A stretch of 64,000 nt of DNA from Basidiobolus meristosporus CBS 931.73 (Eukaryota > Basidiobolomycota > Basidiobolomycetes > Basidiobolales > Basidiobolaceae), in NCBI GenBank assembly GCA_002104905.1, contig MCFE01000090.1, positions 1 to 64,000 of the forward strand. The letters run 5' to 3'. Of this stretch, positions 35,117-49,023 are shown in pieces. Under the pieces are notes generated by a model. The model ran no database searches. It was not told the DNA's origin and saw only the letters and a list, made by a program, of their open reading frames with translations. Numbering within the stretch: the stretch's first letter is position 1; every line of letters starts with the position of its first letter. Made by a program: the position numbers and the translations under genes.

Positions 35117-35648
35117 TTGCTTTAAACTGTAACTCTTAATTCCCTCATTTACCACATCAAGTAGCATTGAACTTTTGAAGTCCTAGACCTATTGTAGACG
35201 TCGGCATAAGTTAATCTAGAACCAGTGTCTAATAAATTTTACGCTCGACATCCAAAAATATTTCGGGAGGCGGAGGTGTGACAATCGTTTTAATAGAAGT
35301 TCCTGTGAGCTCGGCCATGGCAACGAAGGGTTGTATTGCTATGGATTCGATCAAGCCTTTCATGTGTAGCTACGCATTGTTTGGATTCGAATTGTAAACA
35401 TACCAGACCGCAAAAAACATAGGAAATTTTGACCAGGTCATCATCACATGCACCTCCATGCAACAACAACCTCTTACCAAAGGGTTTGGAATCGGAGGCG
35501 GGGTACAGTGCGGAGTTATGATAAAGAATAAAACCCCACGTTGTTCCTGCTTTATCAAACTAGAAGTTCATTATCCACCTTTAGATCTAGTGTGAAGGCG
35601 GGATACCCATTATTCGTACAGTTATCAGCCACATTCCATTACATATTT

Positions 35649-38600
35649 ATGTCGACTAGCCAGGGTAGCTTTTCGGGTACCGATGGTAATCAAGATGTAG
35701 CGTAAATCCCAGTATCGCAGAGCTAACCAGCATTGTGTTGTGTAGAGGTGACATCGAGTGCCCCTGAATCACAAGCCAAGAAGATCCTCTTTCGCCCGAA
35801 GCTGGAGCAAGAGCCTTGGGGCATCAATGGGGGTCGAAGAGGACTGATCCGAAGAGATAAAAACCAAGCATTGCCGAGGCAGCCCAGGAGTGGAAAGAAG
35901 TGGGGCTGCTGGTTTCTCTTCTCAAAGATCATCACATTCTACGCACCGCGTCCAATTCTTATTTGCTGTGGTAGGTAGGGCGAAGGACATTACATTGAAT
36001 CTCTTGCTGATGTGAGCATATCAATTCCAGGTATGAAGAGAGCAGAGGTTAGACAGGCTTGGAGGGAGAAGATGGCGTTGTGTACCATCATATTTGTTGT
36101 GTGTGCGTCCATCGGATTTTTGACATTCGGCTTCCAGCAAGTCTTGTGCAGTTGGGATGAAGTAAGTCGGGTAAAGCTGGATCAAGTAAACGCCACCGAT
36201 ATCATTCTTCACGGGAGGGTGTTGAAGCTGACGAGTTTGGCTCACCCAGCTGTGCCGGGGTTAAGTATAGAAGACAGCATTAGACCAACTGGTTCGTCGG
36301 GACAGGATGTCTCGTTCTTGTTTCAAAGCATGAACGGCCATTGCAGTGGAGTACTAAAGACTAGATCGGCCGAGAGTTACTTTCCCTGCATCACTCGAGG
36401 TCTGGGATTCACTGCCAAGACGAACACCACATACGACAAACGCAATTGCCATCTATCGGCATCCACAAGGGATGCGCTCGCGACGCTAGAGTTTGACGGG
36501 GAGGTTTATTACGACTGGAAGGATCTGCGGTCCAAAAGAAGAAATTTGGTTGTGTACAACGGCCAAATCCTGGATTTTGATTTGGTCGACTGGATAAATC
36601 CAGGGATTGAGGTTCCGGCCGTCTTCAAGCAGCTCCAGGATCCAAACTCCATACATAGGGGAACCGATGTGACGTTCCTTCTGAATACCTATTATCGCCC
36701 TGAAGTACAATGTGCTGTGGATTTGTTTAGGGTGGGGGCTCTTGATACCAGCACCATGGGATGTATCATATCCAACCTGCTGCTCTACATCTCCTTGATC
36801 GTGATTGTGAGTGTCATACTCGTGAGATTCTTCTTGGCCGTCATCTTTCAATGGGTCCTAAGCTGGCGCCTTGGGAGTTTCCGCGAGGAGACCCACGAGG
36901 AGCGCAAGGCACGTATCGAAGCAATTGAAAAGTGGGCCGAGAATCCCAGCAAATTGGCGTTTCCGCGCACAAAAGACGCAACAAAATATTCATCCAAGCT
37001 TCTGCCAACAACCAGTAGGTACTCTACCCCTGTTATACTTGTTGACCAAGCTTCCAACAGAACCACAACTATCCTCAAAAGCTCCTTTAACCTCGACCAC
37101 GAAGAACAAGAGGTGGATACTCAAAGGTACAGCACCCCAGCTCGCCTCATCTCGGACAGCGACACATCGCCTCGACCCACCACCATCGATGGCGATAAAA
37201 TCCACAACCCACCTACTCTCCCCCCGCCCACCTTCCAACCATTCAACTTCCCTTTAGCGCACATCATTATGCTAGTCACTTGCTATTCCGAAGGCCCCGA
37301 GGGAATACGCACAACTCTGGACTCTCTCGCACTAACCGACTACCCACAATCGCACAAACTGATTGTGGTTGTCGCGGATGGGGATATCATTGGGAGCGGG
37401 AACGAGATGTCCACACCAGATATCTGCGTCTCCATGATGAAGGACTTCGTGATCCCCCCGGAAAATGTGCTTCCCTACTCGTACGTCGCCGTCGCTGAGG
37501 GAACAAAGCGACACAACATGGCCAAAGTTTACGCCGGCTACTACAAGTTCGACGAAAGCGTCGTCGCCATAGAACGACAGCAACGCGTCCCCATGGTGGT
37601 GATATCCAAGTGCGGGTCTCTCGAAGAAAGAAGTCTGCCCAAGTCAGGCAATCGCGGCAAGCGGGACAGCCAGATCATTCTGATGTCATTCCTTCAACGG
37701 GTCATGTTTGATGACCGAATGACCGAGATGGAGTATGAGCTCTTCAACGCTATCTGGAGCACCACTGGAGTTACAGCGGATAGATTCGAAATCGTGCTCA
37801 TGGTGGATGCCGATACGAAGGTCTACCCCGACTCAGTGACCCGCATGGTTTCATGCATGGTGCGCGATCCTCAGATCATGGGCCTATGCGGCGAAACCAA
37901 GATAGCCAACAAAACCGACAGCTGGGTGTCTATGATCCAAGTGTTTGAATACTACATATCACATCATCAAAGCAAGGCCTTCGAATCGGTGTTCGGGAAC
38001 GTCACCTGTCTTCCCGGCTGCTTCAGCATGTACCGCATCAAGGCACCAAAAGGCACCAGCGGTCTTTGGGTTCCTATCCTTGCCAATCCAGATATCGTTG
38101 AGCGCTATTCGGAAAATGTGATCGACACCCTGCACAAGAAGAACCTGTTGCTCCTCGGTGAGGATCGTTTCCTGACAACCTTGATGTTGCGCACTTTCCC
38201 CAAGCGAAAGATGATTTTCGTCCCCCAGGCAGTGTGCAAGACCGTCGTTCCAAACGAGTTCAGCGTGCTGCTTTCACAGCGCCGTCGTTGGATCAACTCA
38301 ACCATTCACAATCTATTCGAATTGATACTGATAAGAGACCTGTGTGGTACGTTCTGCTTTTCCATGCAGTTCGTCATTTTTCTGGAGCTTATTGGCACAG
38401 CGGTGCTACCCGCTGCTATATGCTTTACCACCTATCTCGCCATAGCCTCGCTGATTGTAAGCCCAGTCCCACTCATTCCTATCGTTGTTCTAACCATTGT
38501 TTTGGGCCTACCCGCGGTATTGATCTTGATGACAGCTCGAAAGTTGGTGTATGTGGGCTGGATGGTGATCTATCTGATAGCGCTTCCTATCTGGAACTTT

Positions 38601-38909
38601 GTTCTTCCTCTTTATGCCTTCTGGCATTTCGACGATTTTAGTTGGGGTCAGACGAGGGTTGTGGCGGGCGAGAGTGAGGGAGGAGACGACCACGGAAAGA
38701 AGGAAGGGGAATTCGACTCGAGTCGTATCAACATGAAGAAATGGTCAGAGTTTGAGCGTGGAAAACGCCGGCAAACGAAACTTTTCTTGTCAAAATACGA
38801 TATTCCCGCAATAACCTCGGGGACACTTGGCTACCACACACCTAGCCAACTTGCAAGAATATCTACTTCTAGTCGTTTGCTACGTAACGAAACCAACCTT
38901 GAAAGGTAG
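35649..38909 (+). CDS. Chitin synthase, division 2 (Chs3/class IV-like)
   Basis: Three exons give about 1046 residues: a tiny exon 1 (35649-35685, MSTSQGSFSGTD), exon 2 (35746-35970) and a long exon 3 (36031-38909). The exon 2 end ITFYAPRPILICCG and exon 3 start MKRAEVRQAWREKMALC match the Chs3 N-terminal membrane region, so the ATG inside exon 3's frame at 36012 is not the start. The catalytic glycosyltransferase domain holds VMVDADTKVYPDS, LCGETKIANKTDSW, LPGCFSMYRI, GEDRFLTT and the QRRRW motif. Membrane spans at about 38340-38620 follow the catalytic part. It makes chitin from UDP-GlcNAc at the plasma membrane and chitosomes. Introns 1 and 2 are 60 bp each (35686-35745, 35971-36030). There is no myosin motor domain. 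Confidence 0.95.
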
Positions 38910-39208
38910 AGCTGGGACCATATGCATTATTTTACCATATCACATACCATCACTACTTATTGTATTAGTTATCATTAATATCGCCCGCTTTAGACTCTGG
39001 TCATATATATATATGTAGCGTTCTTATGATGAATGAACTGGGAAATTAATCTTCATTGTCCAAAAACGTTGGGAATTTCCCACTTTATGGAAGGATTTTT
39101 CAACCAATCACGTTGAATTTCCATGCTTTTTTTTTATGGTGCGAAGCTTAAATATGGCTCACGCCGGTCAACGCCTTTTTTTTTCTTTTCTGTTTCTTCC
39201 GTTGAACC

Positions 39209-40058
39209 ATGGACGCCAAGCAGTGGATCGATATCGACATTTCTAGAGTGTACCCGCTCGACCACTTTGTTGTTCCTCAGCATTACGAAAAGGATGTCGA
39301 GAGCATTCTGATTCCCCACGGAATGATCAAGGACAGAATCCAGAAGTTAGCCAAACTTATTGTCAACAACATTCCCGACGACCCTGTTCCCAACCTAGGT
39401 ACTTGTCTTGCTGGCCACACGGCTGCCGTCTCTTCGTTTTTGAAACTAACCCGCTTCCTGCAGTTGTTTGCTGCGTCTTGAAAGGTGGCCACCAATACTT
39501 CGCCGACTTGGTCAACGAGATCAAGAGATGCCACACCGACAAGGGAAAATCCATCAAGCTCAGCCTCGAGTTCTTGAAGGTCAAGAGTTATGAAAATGAT
39601 CAGTCGACCGGAAGCGTCCGCATCTCCATGACCGAAAAGGAGCTGGAGGAATTCCGTGGAAAGGTAAGTCCCGTGCAGTTTCACCCGCAATGGATCCAAC
39701 CGAATTGCTCATACGTCGTTCAAACAGAACCTCCTCATCGTCGAGGACATCATCGATACTGGCCGTACCATGGTCAAGCTTCTTGAACGCTTGAAGGACT
39801 TCGGCCCTGCCTCCGTCAAGGTGACAAGTTTGTTGATCAAGAAGACTCCTCTTTCCAACGGATACATTCCCGATTATGTTGGTTTCGCCATCCCCGATGC
39901 CTTCGTCGTTGGTTATGCTCTTGACTACAATGAGCACTTCCGTGATCTTGATCATATCGCGGTGATTAGTGTAAGTTTTCATCATCATCACATGTCAACC
40001 ATCCCCTTGTTCTAACCTCCGTCTCTAGGAACACGGAAAGAAGGCATATGCCTTGTAA
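39209..40058 (+). CDS. HPT1: Hypoxanthine-guanine phosphoribosyltransferase
   Basis: Four exons begin at the ATG at 39209 ([19 protein letters not shown]). Intron 1 lies inside the codon of [19 protein letters not shown] second intron follows EFRGK, and a third lies before the short final exon EHGKKAYAL, which ends at TAA 40056-40058. The PRPP-binding loop is [19 protein letters not shown]; the base-binding region is SLLIKKTPL with [20 protein letters not shown]. It salvages hypoxanthine and guanine to IMP and GMP in the cytosol. [16 protein letters not shown] is the flexible loop that closes over the active site. The gene is close to its human and protist counterparts in layout. Confidence 0.95.
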
Positions 40059-40227
40059 ATTAAAAGATAAATTGGAAATTTATCAAGTGTATTCTTTTTT
40101 CTCTACCCCCCTCCAATAGAATAACTCACTCTCCAGGAGTGAACTTCCCTTATATTTACGTTTATCAAAAATTAAAGTCAGCTTTCGTCTACAACTCGGG
40201 ATATCTTGCTTCCCTAATCAATGGATT

Positions 40228-42661
40228 TTATTGCTCATTCTGGGCCCAGTCGTTGGCTATCACCACCACCGGATTGTCGATTAGATCCTCCGAAAGGTCG
40301 TTTCTCCTTCGGGTCATCAATTCCCCTGCCTTTACGAGATTGTTTGTGTTCCAGGGACCTTCGTCTTTCTGGTGGCTTCCCTTGGTTGGGGTGGACTGGG
40401 AGCGGTGGTGGGATTTGTGCTGTCGTTTCTTGTTTGGCTTATCTTTCATGACGATCCCCTCATGTTGCTCTGCGTGATGCTCCTCTTCCGAACTATTGTC
40501 GGTGTCCATGTAGCCAATATCCGAATCACGAAGTTCACACTCGCCGCAATGGCTGTTCTCGCAGAAGATCTCCTTGGTCCACTCGCTCAGGCCGCTGATC
40601 ACCCCCTTGGCCTCCGGGAAGATAGGCAACATCTGTAGAAAGGCGTGGGATATGCCTTGCAGGATCTTCACCTCCACCATCTTCTCCTCCACAAACTCAC
40701 GGTCGTTCAGAAAATCTGTATTCACGAAGCTGCTGATTTTACGTAGGGTCGGGTTCGAGGAGTTGCGGAGGTATTCCGGAGTAAACTTCGTCGGGTCTGT
40801 TGTAGAGGCGCTATCGGTGCTTAGGTTGGAGGTGGTGGCCGGGGACATGGCGAACTTGCTGGAGAAGCTTTGGAGATCGGTGTTGGAGCGTCTGTCCGGC
40901 CTGAAGGAAAACCCTGACATGGAGCTGTCTCGAGCATCGTCGATATCTCTTTGTCGCTTGGCCTCCCTCCAAACCTTGCGCTTTGCTTCCCGGATTCTTC
41001 CTGCGAATATGACAGTGTCATCAACCAAGGGGTCTTTTTCCCCGCATAGAAGGTACACTTTGGGGAATTGGGCGAGAAGCTCATCTGGAGCCACCACGGG
41101 GGAAAGCAGATAGTCATGCTGGAAATCTGGAGTTTGATTTGGCCCAACATACAGAATGGCCATCGCACGCATCTAGATTTGCACAGCAAGTTAGTTGGTC
41201 GTCTCTTCATGCAGTGACCTTATCGGGTAACCGTACCAAGTTGGGGGTGATGATCCTATCATTGAAGAAACTCATTCTACTTGTCATCGAGAGTCTAGTC
41301 CCCGAGTTGGATGACAGCTTGAACGGGACTTTGATTCTTTCCTGGATCGCACGGTGCTTGTGCGTGCTCCACTTTCTCTCCAGATCAGGCGTCACCGCCA
41401 GAGGGCTATGATGGCCCAGATGATTTTTCGCCTCCATTAGCGAGGGCAAGGATTTGGCTGATTGTGCACGAATCAGGTCCATTTGGGAATTGGACATCCA
41501 TGAGCTAATGTTAAAATCAAGGCATCCATAAATAAGAATCAACCCATCAGGTAATGGAACTGCTGGCTTACGCTCTAGCGCTTTGAGAACCACGGAGGCT
41601 GCAATGTTTCCTCCACTTGATATGAAACCATGTCAGCCAATTCTTGGTTGAAGCTCAGAGATGCTACTTACGCTGAGTCTCCTATCATTGCTATGGAAAC
41701 CCGGTCCCGTTTTGCCCCATCTGGGCTCGTCCAGCCAAGCATCCCTAGGCATTCGCCATTGCTTTCGACTATTGTTCTGTACACATCGAAGCACTCTTCA
41801 ATTGCGTACGGGTAAGGGAATTCCGGGGCTTTCCCATAATCGATGCTCACAACGGGCGCCCCGGTCTCGTGAGCAATCTGGGTCAGGTAGTCTTCGTGGC
41901 ATTCGGGATTCATGGTCACAAAGCCGCCGCCAGGGAAGTTCAAGATGATCCTTGAGCAGTGGGTATAGCTTTCCTTGGTCCCGGTGTAATAAATATAAGC
42001 CCTGATTGGGTTGGGGCCGCACGCGTATTTGGCCGGCCTAGGTATCAACATTCGCTTCTCGATGGTCAGCCGTGGCTTCCTTAGCCTGGAGGCGAAGCGT
42101 AGCAATGGGTGCAGCGATTTCTCCCATGACATCCTCATATACTCCACTGTGGGCTGGGCACGGATCCTGCGGACCTACGGTGAACATAGAGATGCGATGA
42201 GCCCTCGCCACGCTATGATATGCTGTTGGCTAGAACGTACTTTCTGATCGGCTCTCTCAGAGAACACAAGGTAGAACACTGTGAACACGATGCTCAGTAT
42301 ATTCATGAGCCACTTGGGCCGAATGTTCATGGCGGTGTAAAAGCCAGCATCCAGCGCGGTAAGGATCCACGTCGCTCGATAGTAGTTCCGACTATACTGA
42401 GTCAAAAAGTGAATACAGTCGTTGATCTGAAAGGGTCTTCGTCATTACCAGTCTCGCCAAGGGTTCTGGCGCTAGAAATGGCAGGAGCAAGTCAATGGTC
42501 CATCGTCCGGTTGGTTCCAGTACAGTGATCAACTTACCATTCAATCCTAGCAGCAGAAACGCATTCTTGACTACATAAACACACGTTAAACTTCCGAGGA
42601 TCAGTTGCCACGGAGAGTATCTGGCTGTACCATCACGATTGTCGTTAGTACAGCATGCCAT
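40228..42661 (-). CDS. HSL-type alpha/beta hydrolase (lipase/esterase) with membrane N-terminus
   Basis: The start is the ATG at 42661 (MACCTNDNRDGTARYSPWQL); the stop is at 40228. Two or three hydrophobic segments (LGSLTCVYVVKNAFLLLGLN; KWLMNILSIVFTVFYLVF) come before the hydrolase fold and would tether it to a membrane. The oxyanion motif is FPGGGFVTMNP, replacing the common HGGG, then SIDYGKAPEFPYP, the nucleophile elbow GDSAGGN split by an intron near 41670-41610, the acid in GEKDPLVDD and the His in QGISHAFLQM. This is the hormone-sensitive lipase family layout. A 110-residue polar tail rich in His, Lys, Glu and Ser ends the protein. It probably hydrolyses acylglycerols or steryl esters on lipid droplets or the ER; the substrate is not determined by the sequence. 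Introns lie at about 42555-42490 and 42425-42375. Confidence 0.85.
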
Positions 42662-42892
42662 GAAAGAGTAGCGCGGACCGACCTAGACGTTGATTAAGCC
42701 CGCTGAGATACTTGGGTTCATTCCGGCCGTATCCTCTCAAGGCTAGAATGCTAGTGAAGCTCAGTTATTAACCAGTCACAGCAAATCACTATGGTGTTGG
42801 GTGAGTACGCTGCAGTTGCCACCAGGATCACTTGTACCCGCTTGAGATTGTTGGAGGGCTTTCCTAATAGGTGATCGATCATCGATGAATCG

Positions 42893-42923
42893 TGCGTATG
42901 TTGTGCGTATGTTCTGCGTATAA
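42893..42923. repeat. Short tandem repeat (tgcgtatgt), three imperfect units
   Basis: The motif starts at 42893, 42904 and 42914 with small spacers, in the region upstream of the HSL-like gene. Confidence 0.7.
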
Positions 42924-43227
42924 TGTGTATTTGGAATGTTGAGTTAGAAAACCTTGGGCCGTAAGGTACGTCCAAAGTTTATATTTTACTCAGCTCAGGG
43001 GAAAGGAACTGACATGTGAAAACGTCCACCACACGTCATTCGCTAGGCGGGGTGAATCAATCATATGATTGTAATATGCTTGCCGAAACGCGGGGAATGA
43101 CATCAGGTAGTCAACTATTGGATCTACCTGGTCAGGGTGGTATGGACTTGATGTTTGGGTTAATTTCTCGCTGACTGTGTTTCAAAGTAAACCGAAACCG
43201 TCTTGAGCTCCCTATCACTTTTGTTGT

Positions 43228-43846
43228 TTACCCTCGCTTTGAGCAGGAGACAGTACAAAAACCGCTTGGCGTTGAGGGTGAGGGTGGCTGTTGTAAAAGT
43301 AATAAATAGTCGATTTTCATCGGCAGTAGTCCAGTTTTCTCGACCACTATTGTTGTTTCGACACTGGCAGACATACCGGTAAAGGAGTCCGTAAAGACAC
43401 CAGGGTGAGGGTTGCTGAACAGTCGAGGCTCACTAGTTTCATGATTACTAAAGAATAACTGAGGACGCTCAACTGTATATCCGCTACCAGAACTACGCAC
43501 CCCTACACTGCTTCCATCAAGGTGGAACTCTGCCTCTACCCAAAATGGCCCAGAAACCTCTTCTCCACCTCTAAACTCAAGCAAATACTTTTCTGCTTTG
43601 GAGAGGGATGAAGTTGGGGCACGCATGGAAGTATCAGAGATCTAGTGAAGGTGGGGATTTCTTCAAGACATTGAATACTTCATGTGAGCTTGGTGTAGCA
43701 TCATGTTTAGCCGATGATCCGCAGTCTATTGTTGTAGTTCCGATGGCTTCCAATTTGCATCTACGGTCACAAACCTATCATTCCATTCAGGCCAGCATCA
43801 AACCCGACTCAGCCACCCAGAGCATTGACCAAATGGATATCTAGGA
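43228..43846 (-). CDS. Possible small Cys-containing protein of unknown function
   Basis: A 132-codon frame starts at the ATG at 43626 (MRAPTSSLSKAEKYLLEFRG) and stops at 43228. Upstream, phase-compatible short introns could add exons: one ending at an acceptor ACTAG just before ISDTS near 43640, preceded by VCDRRCKLEAIGTTTIDCGS, and before that YPFGQCSGWLSR. The proposed introns are only 34-38 bp, shorter than others here, so the model is weak. The C-terminal part has beta-rich character (PFWVEAEFHLDGSSVGV) and six cysteines overall would suit a secreted protein, but no signal peptide was found. The plus strand also has a 78-codon frame. I do not recognise either. Confidence 0.3.
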
Positions 43847-44028
43847 CCCCATAATCCAAGCAAACAGATCCAGAGATTAAGTAGTTCTAGGGAGGTGCAC
43901 TATCTAAACTGAGTAATACCACTGCGTGGAGTTCATTATCTCTCCTCTGTTACCAACTAGCCGTGTTATTGATCCTGCTACTTGATACCTTCTTCTCACC
44001 ACAGCACATAGTCCTTATTCTTCTTGAG

Positions 44029-45125
<1,097 letters not shown>

Positions 45126-45410
45126 TCCGTTCCCCCGGTCATGTGATACAGTCCCAAATAAACCATGCTTACAGATGTACTAGGCCCTTCGGATCATGTG
45201 ATCGGGGACGATTGAGGTTGCATGCACGTTGGATTTATGACAGTGTGACTGATACACATGACTGGATCGACCATTTTGGCTGTCTTGCAAGCGCCTAGAT
45301 TAGAATCACCATTACGACACCAAATTGATGCTGGCCCTGCACAAATCCTTTATATACTTCGGCCGGGCACGAATGACGTCCTCTAAACTCGACCCAACTC
45401 CACTTCAAAC

Positions 45411-46010
45411 ATGGCAAAAGACCAACATCTCACAGGGCTAGAAAGAGACACCAAGGCCCTTTCCTCCCTAGACACTGTGACCGTCTCCCCACAGAAGGCC
45501 GATGAGCTAGTCCACTCGTCTGGCCAGGGCCTTTCCAACCTGCATTTACTATCCGGACGAAAAGTCCCCACACTCGAGCAGACCATAGCGAAAGAAGAAG
45601 CCACCAGTAACTTCCAGGTGGAATCTCCTCGCCCGACCGACTCCACCCCGAAGTATCGCAACGACCTATCTCCCGACAAGTTGGGGGTAGTAGGGTTCGT
45701 CACCGAAACGGTCAGCATGGCGAAAGAACTGATATCGAACCGAATCCAACAACGTCGTGCCTCGATAGAGGGGATAGAAGAACCTGCCGAGAAGAGCGAC
45801 AAGCGGGAGGAGCATCCTGCCGAGCCTACACCCGCGGAAGAGCCCGTGCTCGTGCAGAAGGTGAAGTCCCTGTTCCCGAAGCCGCTCGTACAGGAGGATG
45901 GCGCACCCAGGTACAAGGTTGATGGCTCCTGGGGCTACAAGCACAACGAGTCGAATCCCGCAGTGGAATTCAGTCACCTCCCCTCCCAATCTATGGAGAA
46001 GCATTCTTGA
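45411..46010 (+). CDS. Unrecognised hydrophilic protein
   Basis: An intronless frame of 199 codons (MAKDQHLTGLERDTKALSSL). There is no signal peptide or membrane span. Composition is Glu/Lys/Pro/Ser-rich and the protein is probably disordered, with one helical candidate (VVGFVTETVSMAKELISNRI) that could be amphipathic. A TATA-like tttatata lies about 61 bp upstream (near 45350). It resembles stress-type hydrophilic proteins in general composition only, and I recognise no family. It is the last gene before the CpG-poor transposon block. Good codon use and its isolated, promoter-equipped position favour a real gene. Confidence 0.6.
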   Translation: MAKDQHLTGLERDTKALSSLDTVTVSPQKADELVHSSGQGLSNLHLLSGRKVPTLEQTIAKEEATSNFQVESPRPTDSTPKYRNDLSPDKLGVVGFVTETVSMAKELISNRIQQRRASIEGIEEPAEKSDKREEHPAEPTPAEEPVLVQKVKSLFPKPLVQEDGAPRYKVDGSWGYKHNESNPAVEFSHLPSQSMEKHS

Positions 46011-46549
46011 CATGATTGCTTTTCATTTCCAATTTCATTTTCCCTGTAAATAAATCGCCTTGAATGTGCTATTTCTTTTCCAGTCCAAGAGATAGTCCAT
46101 GTTGCGTTCTCTTGGTTTGGGACGCATAGGAGACTGAATGCCCAAGAGACCCAGTACATATGCCATGAAACCTAACCCCAAGTATGGTCGAGGATATGTT
46201 ATCGCATGGCTTAAAGTGACGTATGCATAGGGTGATTTAAAGTTATAACCCCAAGTGATCTGTGGTGCTGTATTGCTTGACTTCGAGTATGTTAAAACCT
46301 ATAAAATATAAGTTCAGATAGACATGGTGCTACCACCCACATATTTTCAGAGTCTACTCCATTCCCAATACTTGAGTAGTCAGTTACCAGTATAAACAGC
46401 CGAGTATAACTTACAGAACCCTGTGTTCATTAGCAGGGCTACACCCTGATGATAGGACCAAGATGGCTTGTTTCTGTACAATTAGCTTGCTAATCTCCCA
46501 GATGATATTTACCAGTCTATAGATAAGTGCAAATACTTCACGCAGCCAA

Positions 46550-49000
46550 ACTTTGCAAATACATTCTAAAGGCCTCAACTTTTGACTATACCCTCCAGAA
46601 TAGCTAGCAAAGGCCTCAAAAGTATGACTTATTGGAACCATTAGAATCATTGAGATCTTGAAAGGTGGCAACTTATTTAAATAAGCTGTGTCTTTGGGCA
46701 TTAATGAAGTAGTCCTGAAATATTGGCCTGACTGCCCCTATGAAAACCAACTTGGTCACACATATGGATCTGATCCGGATCAGCCATCAAGATCCTGACA
46801 AGACACTATCACAACTGTAAGATATGTACTAATGTCTTAATGTTCACATAACCTTGTCACTTAGATTATAGCCAACAAATTCTGGAGAATTCTAATCAAA
46901 CTCCTTGATAAGATGGCTCTGGAATATTTCATCAAAATATCAGGCAGTAAGGACTTGAAAATCTAAGAGTTGTCTAGAGTGCTCCAAGCACCACCCAGAT
47001 GTTCTTGGTGTTGAAAGATTTTAGGGAATATTAGAATGGCTCTAGAGAACTAGAGGAGTTGTATGATATTCACTTGCTTATTGAGTTGAAATAAAGTAAA
47101 TATACTTTTAGAGGAGCATTGTAAATCTAATCACTAGAATGCTTCAAGAAAGCTCCCAGGAAGCTGTGTATAAGATTTGCAGGCTTTTGGACAAGCTTGA
47201 TAACTTCTAGACCCCAACTAATGCCAAGAATTTGCTAATATCTTGTGCATTAAATCTTGGATAAGCTACTCATAACTTAGCAGTAGGCCAAATAGAGTTT
47301 GGTACTTTATGAATTGTACAGGTGTCCCATAAGAGATCCAACACCTGCAACTCATTAACAATCTGCCAGTATTCCCATGGTTTTTTCTGGCATTCAGCTG
47401 GTGCTCCTCTTTCCTAGTTTTGGTTGTGACTTGTTGTGGAAGTAGCCTTAGCAATAATAACTGTTTTTACTAGTACTATAAGCCCAGATGAATTGGCATA
47501 TGAGCAGGTATCTTCAGAGTCAACAAAGGGGCAGGGATGACAAAAGATGCTGTGTAAAAAGTGTTGTAAAAATACACAATTCCACCTAAATATTCAACAA
47601 ACTTAGTCACTTAGATTATTACCCTCAGATCTCATTGAATACTGACCAAAATCCTTGTTGGGATTTACTTGGAATATTTTTACCAAAATGCCAGGTATCC
47701 AGAACATGAGAATTCTCAAAGTTGTCCAAACAGCCCCAAACTTTGTGCTCATGTTCTTGGGACCTTTTTAATTCTATTCCATGTGTTTGTTTTGCCAAGA
47801 TCATGTAAAAGTATATATACTAGCTCTGCATTCAATAAATCATAAAGTGAATACCACATAATCTACTTGTTCTCCCAGTCACTTCTAATATCTCCAAGAC
47901 TCTTACAACAAAAAGGACAAACAAAAAAATGTGGATCTTAATGAAAGAACTTTAATCAAATAATATATAGAAAGAAATTTGATGCAGATGAACAATTGTT
48001 TACTTGCATAATTGTTCTTCTGAAACACACAAGCTAAGAGATATGGGGATAGGCAATGAATTACAAAGGTAATAGTCTATTTAGCTTAGTACCTGAACTC
48101 ACACATTTTGAGTCTTGAGTTTTTTAAAAATTACTCTCATGCATTCATGAGTCTAACTTGGCTCTATTTTTGTTCAACCAATAGCAGTTATGCAGTAGCA
48201 GCAAAGAAGCAATCTATACCATGCAACAAAGCTGACTGCCTGGCTCTTTATTTTTATCTTGATTACCAGATCTGGTATGGATGCTATTTTGTGCAATCTC
48301 CTTCTAGCAAATACATTGGCTATTTTTCCATGCATCTAGTACCTGATATATTTGGAGTTGTAAGTTAAGAGAAGCTTGTAATTTAGCTGCTATTATGGAG
48401 GAATTCTGCTGGCCTATTGTTAGTATTGTACTCAGGGATGTAAAATAAGTAACTATAGCACTTGGAACCCTGATGAGTATAGTCTCCATGATATTTTGCC
48501 AACCAAATGCATCAGAATACTCTATGAAGGTAATATGGACCCATAAAGGGATCCATTGAAAATCTGCTGTCAGGATCCAGCAGCTTTGAACTCATGACAC
48601 ACTTCACAATGAAAAAGTGAGTAGTGATGGTGTTTTGCTGTTTCTACTGCCAAATGAGGGAATGGCCTTGTTCCATTTGAGAGTGCCACATAGTGCCAGC
48701 CAGTTTATAGTGCTGGATTGATCTGGCACTCTGTGGCACTATCTGGAACTCTAACTTCTACTGTGATGCCAGTACAAAGATACAGCTACTGGTAATTTTA
48801 CTCAATTTTACATACATTGCTCAAATAGTGCTTTTTGTGCTTTATTTACTCTTCATCAGGCACCAGAAGCACTTTTCCCAGTGAATGACTTCTTGCATAA
48901 ATATAATATGCATTAAATAGTATCTTGACTATTTGACTTAGTCAGCTGTTTTCTCCTATATAAGATTTTCCTGTGTATTTACTGGCCAGTATGCTAAATC
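46550..49000. mobile_element. Degenerate transposon remnants, unclassified
   Basis: No long frame survives. Two segments resemble each other: 46855-47010 and 47600-47760 share cttagattat-like and gttcttgg-ended stretches, suggesting copies of one element. The minus-strand translation of 46411-46701 and 47266-47454 has a retroelement-gag feel but no firm motif. Sequence near 48556-48600 recurs, diverged, near 58215-58282. I cannot assign a family. Confidence 0.4.
48679..48743. repeat. Inverted repeat, 21-bp arms
   Basis: The arms are gagagtgccacatagtgcca(g) at 48679-48699 and ctggcactctgtggcactat(c) at 48723-48743. They pair over about 20 of 21 positions around a 23 bp loop. The nearest known parallels are transposon ends, but no element was bounded. 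Confidence 0.8.
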
Positions 49001-49023
49001 TCTTTAGATATCCAAATGTATGC

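Noticed and set aside
36012-36030. ATG at 36012 as the chitin synthase start
   Set aside because: The upstream exons encode the conserved Chs3 N-terminal membrane segment, and 36012-36030 is intron sequence ending in ttccag.
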